This document shows positions 1-10,400 of a stretch of 64,000 nt of DNA, in pieces. The position numbers were made by a program, and so were the translations under genes. The stretch covers positions 744,001 through 808,000 of the forward strand of contig UGSS01000002.1 of assembly GCA_900454475.1 (NCBI GenBank), in the 5' to 3' direction. Numbering within the stretch: the stretch's first letter is position 1; every line of letters starts with the position of its first letter. Below the pieces are notes generated by a model, which saw only the letters and a list, made by a program, of their open reading frames with translations, did not search any database and was not told the DNA's origin. The stretch is from [Pasteurella] mairii (GTDB lineage Bacteria; Pseudomonadota; Gammaproteobacteria; Enterobacterales; Pasteurellaceae).

Positions 1-492
1 TGGATGGAACCGGAAGAATTTGCTGGTAGTGTAACGGAAGAAGCGCCATTGGCATTGGTTACACCGCACCCGTATTATCGTTTGCACAGCCAACTCAACA
101 ATACTTCATTGCGCGAAAAATACGCAGTGAAAGATCGCGAGCCGGTGTTGATCCATAAAGAGGATGCGGCGGCACGCGGTATTGCGGATGGTGACATTGT
201 GCGCATTTTCAACAAACGCGGACAAGTCTTGGCGGGCGCTGTGGTAACAGAGGGGATCATCAAAGGGACTGTCGCTTTACATGAAGGGGCATGGTACGAT
301 CCGTTGGATCTTGGACAAAGCGAACAACCGTTGTGTAAAAACGGTTGTGCCAACGTGTTAACCATGGATAAAGGCACCTCCAAACTGGCGCAAGGTAACT
401 CCTCGCATACCAGCATTGTACAGGTGGAAAAATATAACGGAGATGCCACGGCGGTAACCGTATTTGACCACCCGAAATTTATCGAAAGTTAA
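1..492 (+). CDS. torZ: C-terminal part of a molybdopterin oxidoreductase, TorZ/BisC type (gene begins outside window)
   Basis: Only the last ~163 residues are present; the reading frame is open from the window edge. The visible part is the C-terminal molydopterin-dinucleotide-binding domain of the DMSO reductase family: the run VTPHPYYRLHSQL, then IADGDIVRIFNKRGQV (beta-barrel that wraps the cofactor) and a tail with KGTSKLAQG. Family members reduce TMAO or biotin/methionine sulfoxide in the periplasm during anaerobic respiration. The TorZ name rests on resemblance to the Haemophilus protein and the tail motif; DmsA or BisC cannot be excluded without the N-terminal half. A strong terminator follows. 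A moaACDE cluster at the other end of the window supplies the cofactor this enzyme needs, though the two are 60 kb apart. Confidence 0.75.
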   Translation, partial: WMEPEEFAGSVTEEAPLALVTPHPYYRLHSQLNNTSLREKYAVKDREPVLIHKEDAAARGIADGDIVRIFNKRGQVLAGAVVTEGIIKGTVALHEGAWYDPLDLGQSEQPLCKNGCANVLTMDKGTSKLAQGNSSHTSIVQVEKYNGDATAVTVFDHPKFIES

Positions 493-516
493 CCGCACTT
501 TTGATGTCCGATAATC

Positions 517-546
517 AAAATCCCGATCTTAGGCTCGGGATTTTTT
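517..546. terminator. Rho-independent terminator between torZ and ycgL
   Basis: Inverted repeat aaaatcccga / tcgggatttt with loop tcttaggc and a T run (541-546). A-rich on the left arm, so it can also stop the convergent ycgL transcript coming from the right. Confidence 0.85.
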
Positions 547-551
547 GATGG

Positions 552-833
552 TTAATGTGCGGTATTTTTTTGTTGCCTTTTGTGTAATTCGAGCAAATTT
601 TCTTCCACTTTCGGCATTTGTAGGTAAAAACCTTGATTTTGCAAATGGGCGAGAACTTCTTGATTATCCGCTTGGATTAAGGATTTATTGCCTTTTAAAT
701 TAAATAACATCACGAAAATCGGCGTTCCAAAAAGGGCTTTGAGTTCGGGCGGGACGTTGTCAAAAACATCCCGTTTTTCCACGTATAAATACATTCCGTC
801 TTTCTTTTTACTTTTATAAATTGCACATAACAT
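552..833 (-). CDS. ycgL: YcgL domain protein
   Basis: 93 residues, beginning [20 protein letters not shown], the characteristic start of the YcgL family (small cytosolic alpha/beta protein of unknown function found in gamma-proteobacteria). Length is normal for the family. In E. coli ycgL lies close to minCDE; here it is divergent from minC with ~90 bp between, so the old neighbourhood survives. No enzymatic function can be claimed. Confidence 0.85.
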   Translation of the reverse strand: MLCAIYKSKKKDGMYLYVEKRDVFDNVPPELKALFGTPIFVMLFNLKGNKSLIQADNQEVLAHLQNQGFYLQMPKVEENLLELHKRQQKNTAH

Positions 834-924
834 GGGGCATTCTCTCTGATGGGTAAAAAATTATTGCTGATTTTACCGCAATTCTTTATTATCAAACCAC
901 AACATTTTGTTTTGGGAATTTATT

Positions 925-1596
925 ATGGCACAAGATATTGTCGAATTACGCACCGGTCAATTTTCTTCGGTATTTCTGATGCTTAACAGCTCAAGTTTAA
1001 CGGTGATTAAACGGGCATTAGCCAAAAAAGTTAAAAAGTCGCCATCATTTTTTCAAAATATTGCGGTGATTTTGCAATTTAATCCGATGTTGGAAAAAAT
1101 CAATTTAAGCGAGTTAAACGCGTTATTAGCACAATTTAATATTCATGTGATCGGCGTGACAGATTGGCAAAACGCCTTACAAAAAGAGTTGATTCTTACC
1201 GCCGGTTTTACATTATTGGGAAAAAGTGATGAAATTTCAGATATTTTGCCGGAACCGCGTTATTTGCCGACCAAAGTGATTGAACAAAATGTGGAAGCCA
1301 ATCAAGTGATTTATGCGAAAAACAGCGATTTGATTATTCATGGTAACGTGGAAAAAGGCGCGGAAGTGGCAGCGGATGGGAATGTGCATATTTATGGAAA
1401 ATTACGCGGTCGGGTGATGGCGGGCGTAAATACCAATACGGGATCGATTTACGCGCAACATTTGGATGCGGAGTTTGTGGCGGTGAATAGTCGGTTTTTA
1501 AATCGAGATAAAATCCCCTTGGAATTTATGCAAAGAGCGGTGCGAATTTTTGCAGAAAAAGAGAAACTTGCTTTTCGTATTTTGGGCGAATATTAA
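925..1596 (+). CDS. minC: Septum site-determining protein MinC, apparently without MinD/MinE partners next to it
   Basis: 223 residues from the ATG at 925 (an upstream in-frame ATG at 907 would add six residues not expected for MinC). MinC blocks FtsZ ring assembly away from midcell. N-terminal domain residues ~1-95 (MAQDIVELRTGQFSS...), linker, then the beta-helix C-terminal domain (DLIIHGNVEKGAEVAADGN, HIYGKLRGRVMAG). The gene normally stands first in minCDE, but here a terminator and the convergent aspC follow at once. The MinD-binding RSGQ motif of E. coli MinC corresponds to EANQ at residues ~124-127, so three of the four positions differ. Family assignment is sure; whether it still acts with a MinD encoded elsewhere is open. 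Confidence 0.88.
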   Translation: MAQDIVELRTGQFSSVFLMLNSSSLTVIKRALAKKVKKSPSFFQNIAVILQFNPMLEKINLSELNALLAQFNIHVIGVTDWQNALQKELILTAGFTLLGKSDEISDILPEPRYLPTKVIEQNVEANQVIYAKNSDLIIHGNVEKGAEVAADGNVHIYGKLRGRVMAGVNTNTGSIYAQHLDAEFVAVNSRFLNRDKIPLEFMQRAVRIFAEKEKLAFRILGEY

Positions 1597-1619
1597 AATA
1601 GGAAAAATGAGCGAAAAAA

Positions 1620-1657
1620 ATACCGCACTTTCATGTCGAAAAGTGCGGTTATTTTTT
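1620..1657. terminator. Bidirectional terminator made of two inverted uptake signal sequences
   Basis: Arms accgcacttt (1622-1631) and aaagtgcggt (1640-1649) are a USS and its complement, flanked by A/T runs on both sides (gcgaaaaaaat left, tattttttat right). It sits between convergent minC and aspC and can stop both. Confidence 0.85.
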
Positions 1658-1665
1658 ATGTGATT

Positions 1666-2856
1666 TTATAATACGTTAACGATACTTTCGCACAAGTAAT
1701 GAATATTATCTTCCGTAATCCCCGCCACGTTGATCCGTCCGGAACGTACCGCGTAAATCGCAAATTCTTCTTTTAAGCGATCTACTTGCTCGGCAGACAG
1801 CCCGCTAAATGAGAACATCCCGTTTTGCTCAATAATAAAGCTGAAGTCTTGTTTGGCACCGGCTTCTTTCAATAATTGAACGAAAAGATGGCGCATTTTT
1901 TTGATGCGTTCGCGCATCTCGGTCAATTCGCTTTCCCATTCGCTGCGCAATTGTTCGTCGCCTAAGACTAAAGCAACGGTGGACGCCCCGTGAGAGGCTG
2001 GATTTGAGTAAAGGGTGCGCACGATAGCTTTGACTTGAGTTAATGCAGTCGCGGCAATTTGCTCATTTTCAGCCACTAACGTGAACGCGCCGACACGTTC
2101 GTTATACAAACCAAAGTTTTTAGAGAAAGAGCTTGCGACGAGTAATTCTTTGTGGTTAGCCGCAAAGGTACGTAACCCAAGGGCATCTTCTTCTAATCCA
2201 TTGGCTAAACCTTGATAGGCAAAGTCAAATAGCGGCAACCAACCGTTTTTAACAGACATTTCTGCTAATTTTTGCCATTGTTCTGGGGTTGGATCGATAC
2301 CGGTCGGATTATGGCAGCAACCGTGTAATAACACCACGTCACCTTCGCCCGCATTGCTAAGATCGGCAATTAAATTGTCCCAGTCCAAGGCTTTGCGCTC
2401 GGCATCATAATAGCGATATTCGCGGATGGTCATGCCGACGGCGTTAAAAATCGCGTTGTGATTTGGCCAAGTTGGACTGCTGATCCACACATTTTGCGCT
2501 TTGGTTTGGCGTTTGATAAACTCCGCCGCGATACGTAATGCACCGGTTCCGCCTAAACTTTGGACGGTTTTAGCACGGCCTTGCGTGACGACTTCTGAAT
2601 TTGCTCCGAATAATAATGCCTTCGTTCTGGCATTAAATTCCGCCACGCCATCAATCGACAAATAATTTTTGGTCGTTTCGACGTCGAAAAGACGTTGTTC
2701 TGCTTTTTTAACCGCTTTCATAATTGGCGTTGTGCCTTTCGCATCTTTATATACGCCGATACCTAAATTGATTTTTTTGTCACGTGTTTCCGCTTTAAAG
2801 GCTTCGCCTAATCCAAGAATTGGGTCAGCGGGTGCGGCATTAATATTTTCAAACAT
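1666..2856 (-). CDS. aspC: Aspartate (aromatic) aminotransferase
   Basis: 396 residues, the usual length for class I AspC/TyrB enzymes. It transfers the amino group between aspartate or aromatic amino acids and 2-oxoglutarate with PLP. Visible marks: [15 protein letters not shown] (substrate/PLP site Asn), [15 protein letters not shown] (PLP ring Asp and Tyr), [17 protein letters not shown] with the Schiff-base lysine, and the C-terminal SGRINVAGI with the carboxylate-binding Arg. Start is the ATG at 2856 with AAGGA upstream. It follows purK by ~130 bp on the same strand, the same order as in H. influenzae. Confidence 0.95.
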   Translation of the reverse strand: MFENINAAPADPILGLGEAFKAETRDKKINLGIGVYKDAKGTTPIMKAVKKAEQRLFDVETTKNYLSIDGVAEFNARTKALLFGANSEVVTQGRAKTVQSLGGTGALRIAAEFIKRQTKAQNVWISSPTWPNHNAIFNAVGMTIREYRYYDAERKALDWDNLIADLSNAGEGDVVLLHGCCHNPTGIDPTPEQWQKLAEMSVKNGWLPLFDFAYQGLANGLEEDALGLRTFAANHKELLVASSFSKNFGLYNERVGAFTLVAENEQIAATALTQVKAIVRTLYSNPASHGASTVALVLGDEQLRSEWESELTEMRERIKKMRHLFVQLLKEAGAKQDFSFIIEQNGMFSFSGLSAEQVDRLKEEFAIYAVRSGRINVAGITEDNIHYLCESIVNVL

Positions 2857-2988
2857 AGTGATTATCCTTACTTTTGTTGTATTTGAACGTCTCTTGTTAT
2901 ACTCATAAAGCCTTAGGGATGCAAGTCTTTATTTAAGTAAACTGAGTATTTTTTATAACGCATTTAAATTTTAAGCCTACAAATTAGC

Positions 2989-4077
2989 TTATTTCAAATT
3001 TTCTAGCACCCATTCTACGCCAGATTGATAATCTTCCGGCAAAAATTGGCTCAATTGCGAAAGGTTTTGCGCCATCACGGTTTTATCCGGATAGGATAGA
3101 TTAATGTGTCCGACTTTGCGCCCTGGGCGTACTTCTTTGCCATACCAATGTAATTGGCTAAACGGAATATTGAGCCATTGCGGATGGAACGGTGCACCGA
3201 TTAAATTAACCATCAGGCTTGGCGCGCTAATAGCAAGGGGGGGCGTTGGCAGCTCCAGCAAGGCGCGTAAATGCAATTCAAATTGGCTGATGCTGCAACC
3301 TAACTGCGTCCAGTGGCCGCTGTTGTGTACGCGTGGCGCCAATTCATTAATCAATAAATTTTCACCAATCACAAAACATTCCATCGCCATGACGCCAACA
3401 TAATGTAATTTATGCATAATTTTGCTTAACATAGCTTCCGCTTGTTGTTGCAATTGGGCTTGGGCAGGGAAAGCAGGATCCATTAGGCTGTAGCGTAAAA
3501 TACCGGCTTGCTGTAAATTGCGCGTGACCGAGTAGAAACGGGTTTCCCCGTTGCGAAATCGGGCACCAACCAACGAGATTTCGTAATCAAAGGGAATAAA
3601 TTTTTCGACGATCACTTCATTGTTTAGATCCTCAGTGATGATGCTGGTATTTTCTTGCTTGATGATCCACTGACCGCGCCCGTCGTAGCCCCCTGTGCGA
3701 CGTTTTACAACGACTTTTTCGCCGATTTGCTGGAAAATTTCTGTCCATTGTTGTGCGTTTTGTAATAGGCACCAAGGGGAAGTGGATAATTGTAATTCAT
3801 CAAGTAAGGCTTTTTGGGATAAACGATCGGCTAATAAACCAAAGACATTTTTATTCACGAAATTCGGATGGCTTTCCAGCATGGCAGTGAGCGGTGTTTT
3901 CTCCCAGCGTTCAATTTCGGCAGTAATCAGACTGTTGGCAGGTAAATCAATACAGGGGGCATCAAAAGCGAGCGGGTGAACCGCAATATCCAAAGGCGCA
4001 CCGGCATAGCGCAACATACGTCCTAATTGACCATTGCCGAGAACATAAACCGGGGGATATAAAGCACTGGGTTGCAT
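2989..4077 (-). CDS. purK: N5-carboxyaminoimidazole ribonucleotide synthase
   Basis: 362 residues, normal for PurK. The enzyme carboxylates aminoimidazole ribonucleotide with bicarbonate and ATP in purine synthesis; PurE then moves the carboxyl group. N-terminal YVLGNGQLGRMLRYAGAP nucleotide-binding start, ATP-grasp core with VVKRRTGGYDGRGQW and VEKFIPFDYEISLV, and NELAPRVHNSGHWTQ typical of the family. Start ATG at 4077 has AAGGA seven bases before. In many gamma-proteobacteria purE lies just upstream of purK; here the upstream side holds the divergent adhesin gene and no purE. Confidence 0.95.
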   Translation of the reverse strand: MQPSALYPPVYVLGNGQLGRMLRYAGAPLDIAVHPLAFDAPCIDLPANSLITAEIERWEKTPLTAMLESHPNFVNKNVFGLLADRLSQKALLDELQLSTSPWCLLQNAQQWTEIFQQIGEKVVVKRRTGGYDGRGQWIIKQENTSIITEDLNNEVIVEKFIPFDYEISLVGARFRNGETRFYSVTRNLQQAGILRYSLMDPAFPAQAQLQQQAEAMLSKIMHKLHYVGVMAMECFVIGENLLINELAPRVHNSGHWTQLGCSISQFELHLRALLELPTPPLAISAPSLMVNLIGAPFHPQWLNIPFSQLHWYGKEVRPGRKVGHINLSYPDKTVMAQNLSQLSQFLPEDYQSGVEWVLENLK

Positions 4078-4497
4078 GTTTAATCCTTACGATAAAATAA
4101 CTAATGGGAATGGGAAGCTCTTTTTTGTCAAAACGTACTGACAAGATATCGGCGAAATTATACTAAATTGTCGGCGAAGTGCGGTGCTTTTTTTACAAGT
4201 TTTTTACTTATTTACCACGAGAAGGGGAATTTCTGCTGGAGAATGCGAAATTGCTGATATTTTTAGCTGATTTTGCGCAATGAATGGGATATATTATAAC
4301 AGTTCGTCTCTTAAGAAAATGCCTTCGGAGAGAACGCCGAGGGGCGTTTACTTAATGCAGAACGGATCGCGGCAGAGGGGCGTTTAAGGTTTAAATTCGT
4401 CGGACAAAGACCCTTGATTTTAAAAGGAAACGGTCAGATTGAGTTGGATCTTTTGCTCCTCTACTTAGCTTTATTATTTTTTAAAGAGGATAGTCTT
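4078..4497. promoter_or_regulatory. Divergent intergenic region upstream of purK and the trimeric adhesin
   Basis: About 420 bases without a gene. It holds one USS (around 4178-4187), an AT-rich stretch near 4288-4300 (gggatatattataac) that could carry a -10 element for the adhesin, and two copies of gaggggcgttta at 4339-4350 and 4375-4386 (36 bp apart). AAGAGGA at 4484-4490 is the adhesin ribosome binding site. No regulator or start site can be proved from sequence alone. Confidence 0.45.
4339..4386 (+). repeat. Two direct copies of a 12-base sequence upstream of the adhesin
   Basis: gaggggcgttta occurs at 4339-4350 and 4375-4386, start to start 36 bp. Located 110-160 bp before the adhesin start codon. 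Could be regulator half-sites; no known consensus recognised. Confidence 0.5.
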
Positions 4498-7400
4498 ATG
4501 AATAAGGTTTTTAAACTCATTTGGAACCATGCACAACAACGTTTTGACGTTACTTCCGAATTAACGCGTAGCCAACGTAAAAACGCCACAACAGATAACC
4601 GAGAAAAGCCAGCTAAAGCCTTGTTGGTCGCGGGTTTATCCCTTTCTTTACTCGGGGGGGGGGGGGGGGTAGCAGTTGCTGCTGAAACTTTCTCCCTTTC
4701 AAACTCTGCCAATTTAGGTACTGTATCACAAAATAGTCACGGAGCTTATATTGCTCTCGGTAAAGATTCTAAAGTTGAGGTTACAGCTGAAACGATCAAT
4801 ACTGAATCGCCAAACAGTCAAGTAAAAATGAAAAGAATAAAATTGGATAAGAATTTTATTCAAGACGGAAACGATGATAGTGGTGTATGGAAAATGGTTG
4901 ATGATCCCGCTAAAGACGTCAATTTTTATGCAGGAGGTATAGCAATTGGTCCGGAGTCTATTGTAACCAATAAAGCTCCAAACGGAATTGCTATCGGTCA
5001 AGGTGCATATAGCAATAATAAATTAGCAACTGCACTTGGTTTTTTAACAGAAGCACATGGTGAACAGTCTTTTGCACAAGGTTTTAAAACGGTTGCTTTA
5101 AGCGATCAAAATATTGCCTTGGGTACGGAAGTCATTACGTTCGGTACAAATTCTATTGCTATCGGTGATCATGCCCGCGCTATTCCATCTATTTTTGCAG
5201 CAGGTAAAAATAAAAAAATAGAAAAAGAAGAAAATAATGGATTTGATGAAAGCAAGGGTGACGCCAAGGTTGATAATGAAACTATTGCTACACCTGCATT
5301 AGCAATTGGATCGGGTGCGAAAGCGTTAAACCGTAATACCGTTGCGATTGGAACCAAAGCAACCGCTTCAGGTAATCGCGCGGTAGCGATACATGGTGAT
5401 GCTACCGAAGAACGGGCGTTGGCTGTGGGTTTCTTTTCAGAAGCAAATGCGCATAATGCAGTGGCTGTCGGGGCAAGGGCTTCTGTGGGTGGCACAAGCT
5501 CTATTTCCGTTGGGGAGAAAACCATTGTTGAAAAAGCCAATTCTACCGCAGTAGGTCAATTAAATGTCGTTCGAGGAGAACGCTCGGGTTCATTTGGTTA
5601 TTCGGGGAATACTAAAGAGAATTTTACTCAATATGAAAATAGTGAGTTTGAAGAAAAAAAATACCATGAGCGTGATTACTCGGCTTTTAAATATGGCGTA
5701 TTTGCAAATGACGCCTACGCTTTCGGTAATCAAAATAAAATTGCCACAACCGCAAATAAAACGTTTGTTTTAGGAAACAACATTACTGCTACTTATGAAA
5801 ACAACGTTATTCTCGGTAATGAAAGTGCGGATAAAAAATTCAAAGAAGTGGACGGCGCAAAAAACGGTACCTTCGTCACGGTAGGACCTTTAAAATATAA
5901 CGGTTTTGCCGGTACCCCAAAAGGCGTGGTTTCGGTAGGTTCCGCAAATAACGAACGTCAAGTTGTTAATGTTGCACCTGGCGAAATCTCCAGCACCTCT
6001 ACTGACGCAATCAACGGTTCGCAACTTTACGCGACAAATGCCATTTTAGGCAATGTTGCAAACTCAACTGTCAATGCATTGGGTGGTGGTGCGAATTTAA
6101 ACCCTAATGGTACTTTTTCCGTAAGTTATGATTTAACTGGTGAAAATCCGAACGCTAGTGAACCGACAGGTATTCGTTATACAAATGTTGGTGACGCTTT
6201 GACGGTGTTAAGTAAAGCTGTAAATCAACCTATTACTTTTACTGGAGATACTGGTTCAACTACTCAAGAATTAGGTAGCACGATTGCTATTAAGAGTGGC
6301 AATGCTACTGATACTAGCACTAAGAACTTAAAAACCACAGTTACTGCTAACCAAGTAGAAATCAGTTTGGCTGAAACTCCAGAATTTAAAGGTGTGGACA
6401 TTAAAACTGACAATGGCGATAACTCGGTTAGTATTCGTAGTGGTGCAAATGGCGGTACTATTAGTAACCTTGCAATAACCTTACCTAATCCTATAGATAA
6501 AAATATAGATGCTCCTCAAATTTCAACCATTAATAATGCTGCAACTTTAGGCGATATTTTAAATTCTGGTTGGAATTTACAAAATAACGGTCAAGCGAGT
6601 GATTTTGTTAAGCCTTATGACACCGTAAATTTTGTTAATGGTGTAGGAACTACCGCCGTGGTTGGTACTTCAGAGGACGGTACAACCAGTACAGTTCGGA
6701 TTAACAGTTTGTTAGGGATTACCGACAAGGCGGGTAATCAATTGGTACTGGGCAAAAACGGTAAATACTATAAACCGTCAGAGCTTAAACCGAACGGAGA
6801 GCCGAAAGATGGGGCTGTTCCTGTTGAAGCGGAAGATATATTGGTGAATGTTATTAATCCAGCCGCACCTAACGGGACGAAAGGGGATGTGGTACAAGTT
6901 GGGAATTTGAGTAGTGGTTTAGGCACGAAAAATATTGATACTTACCCAAGTGGTAAAAATAATCCAACAAAACCAAGCCCATTACTTGACCTTTATGCGT
7001 TAGCAGATGGTACGAATAACTATAAAATTCCCGATAGCAATGCAGCAACAGTAGGCGATCTGCGCAATATGGGGTGGATTGTTTCCGCTTCCGGTAACGG
7101 TTATCTTAATACGGTGAAAAATGCTAACCAAGTTAACTTTGTCGGCATTGACGGTATCAGTGTAACAGGGGAAGATGTTGGCGATATCCGTACTATTACA
7201 GCGAAAGTGAACGTAGATAATATTACCACCGAGATCACATATAAAGCGGATGGTTACGAGAAACTATATCGACAAAAAGATGGTTCATACAACACTAAGC
7301 GTGATGGTTCGGGCAAAAAACTAACAGCCGAGGAGTTAAAAGATAAAAATCTTATCAGCCAAATTTCAGCCATTACACCAATGGTCAACGGTGAAACGGT

Positions 7401-10400
7401 GAACGGTGTACCAAACTTGGTCAATAGTTACACAACAACGTTAAATAACACACCAGAAGGTATTAAGGTAGAGGTCAATACCGGTGAAATCACTCCGCAA
7501 GATGATGGCACGGTAACCGGTCCTGTTGCTAATCTTGATGATTTAAAAGCGAAGCAGGAGGCGCTAAAAGCAGCACAACAAGTATTAGCAACAGCGCCAG
7601 ATAGCGAGAAGCCAAAGGCTCAAGAGAAAGTAAATGAGGCTGAAGATGCGCTCAACGACACCGGCGTCAATAAAATTGCTACCGCACAAAATGTGGCGGA
7701 AGCCATCAATAAATCTGGTTGGAGAACCAAACCAACAAAAGTGGTGGATAAAGATGGTAAGACAGTTGAAAATCCAGCAGAGACTATCGTTAATCCAGGT
7801 GATACCGTGAACTATGTTGACGGTAAGGCAACTACTGCAAACGTTGTTGTTACACAAGGTTCAGACGGTAAAGAGACGGTCAATGTGTCTTATGATATCA
7901 ATGTTGATGGTAAAACGACTAAAATTACTTATGTGACTGGTAGCGGAGAGCAACAAAAGGCGGTCTATGAAAAAGATGGTAAGTTTTATACACAACCTAA
8001 TGGTCAAGGTGATGAAATTCAGGCGGCACAAGTCAGAAGCCAAATCACTGCTATTGCACCAACTTTTACCGCTAATGAAAAAGGGGATAAAGCAGGTTCA
8101 TTGAACTTTGTAGATACTCCAACAACCAGAGTGAATGTCGAGGGCAATAACGTGACGGTGGATGTGAAAACTGGCGATATAACCAATAATGTTAAAGGGG
8201 ATGTCACAGGTCCTGTAACACCAACCTTAATTGATGCACTTAAAGCAGCACAAAATGCTAAAACAGCCTTGCCAACTGACGCGACACCGGAACAGCTACA
8301 AGCCACTCAAGTCGCAATTGATGAGGCACAAAAAGCTATTGATGATGCCAATAAGCAAATTGCCACTGCACAAAACGTAGCAGATGCCATCAATCAATCC
8401 GGTTGGAATGTGGTGTCTAAAGCCAATGGTGGTACAGTATCTGGTAACCAAGAAACAAAATTGGTTAACCCAGGCTCAACCGTGGAATTAAAAGCCGGTA
8501 AGAATATTGATATTAAACAAGAAGGAATGAACTTCACGTTTGCGACAGTAGCAGATCCGGAATTTAATACGGTAACAATCGGTAATCCAACCTATCAAGA
8601 TGCTGATGGAAAGGCTGTTAATAAAGCCGGTAATAAATACTATTATGCCGACGGAACAGAAGTGCCCGCAGATAAAGTAGTCAAGCCGACAAGTCCAGCG
8701 ACGAAGTTAGCGGCGGAAAAAGCCCTTCCGGCAACGAATAATCATGAAACCAATGCACCAACAACAGCATTGAATATGACTTCGGTAGATGGTAAACCAA
8801 CGCAATTGACAGGTGTCGGTTCCGTGTTGAATACGACGACTGTGGCGACAAATCCGGATGCAAATAGTAGTACTGCGCCTGTTGATAGTAAATTGGTAGA
8901 CTTGGGCAATGCAACAAATCCATTATCTGAACAACAATTGAATTCTGCTGCTACCGTACGCGATATCGCCAACATGGGTTGGGTTATTTCAGCGGAGGAT
9001 GGTTATAAAGACACGGTGAAAAATGCTAACGAAGTAAAATTCTTAGGAACGGGGTTAGCCACGGTGAGCGGAAAAACGGATGAAGCTGGGGTACGTACTA
9101 TCACGGTCAATGTAGATGCACAACGCGCAGTGGAATCTGCCCAATTACCGGTGGTTTATACCAATCGTGATGGGGATAAACTGGTGAAAGTAGAGGGCAA
9201 ATTCTATAAAGCCGGTGATGTGACAAATGGCGTACCAAATCAAGAGGCAACCCCGGTTAATTCAGGTGATGTGATTGCCGCTATGAATAACGGTGACAAC
9301 AATACGACAACACCAATGGCATTATCTAACGTACAAAGTCATTTAACCCCGACCACGTCAACCACCCAGTTGATTGATAAAGTGGGCGCTGTCAGTACGG
9401 TCGAGGCGCCGACGACATCACAAACTGCGCCAACAGTAGCCGAGGCGGCGAAGATGAACAACAAGGCGGCGACGGTTGGTGATGTGTTAAATGCCGGTTG
9501 GAATTTACAGGTTAATGGTGAGGCGAAAGACTTCGTGAAACCTTATGATACGGTGAATTTTGGTGATGGTATTGGCACGAAAGCGGAGGTAGAAAGTGAT
9601 GGCGCAACATCTACCATTAAAGTGAATATTGATGCCGGTTCATTAGAAGCCAACGCGGACGGTTCTGTCCGAGGGGCTGCCCCAACGCCGGAGTTAGCAG
9701 AAAATTTAGCGAAAGCAGAAGAGGCGCTCGCGGCAGTTGAGGCGTTAGGAGATAAGGCACCACAAAATGTGTTGGAGGCAGCAAAAGCCGCGGTTTATGA
9801 TGCGGAGAAAGCGATTAAGCAGGCTAATGCTAATAAAGTCGCCACAGTAAGCAATGTGGTTGAAGCGGTGAATAACTCCGGTTGGACAGCCACGGTAGGA
9901 AAAACGGGAACAGGCGAAGTCGTTGATAAGGGCGGTGATAAACTGGTTAATCCGGGCGATACGGTGAGTATGATTGCCGGTGATAATATGAAAATCACAA
10001 AAGATGGTTTGAATTATACGGTTGAAACGAAAAAAGAAGTAACCTTTGATCGCGTGACTGCCAATGTGGTGAATGTGGGACCTGTGAGTTTGTCTGGTTC
10101 GACAGCGACAAACCCGGATGGCAGCCGCACAAACGAGTTAAGCGTGGGTAAACCGGGTGAGGAAACACGGATTACAAACGTGGCGCAGGGGGTTAAACCA
10201 ACGGATGCGGTCAACGTCGGTCAGTTGAAAGATGAAATTGGCGGCATAAATAATCGTATCAATAAAGCAACTAAAGAACACCGTTCTGGTATTGCGGGCG
10301 CCGCAGCAATTGCGGGGTTACCAGAAATTCACTTATCTGGTAAGTCTATGTTAGCAGCTGCTGCAAGTACTTATAAAGGTGAGAATGCGATTGCGATAGG

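Noticed and set aside
4461-4712. Minus-strand frame with polyproline over the G tract
   Set aside because: Antisense shadow of the adhesin signal peptide.
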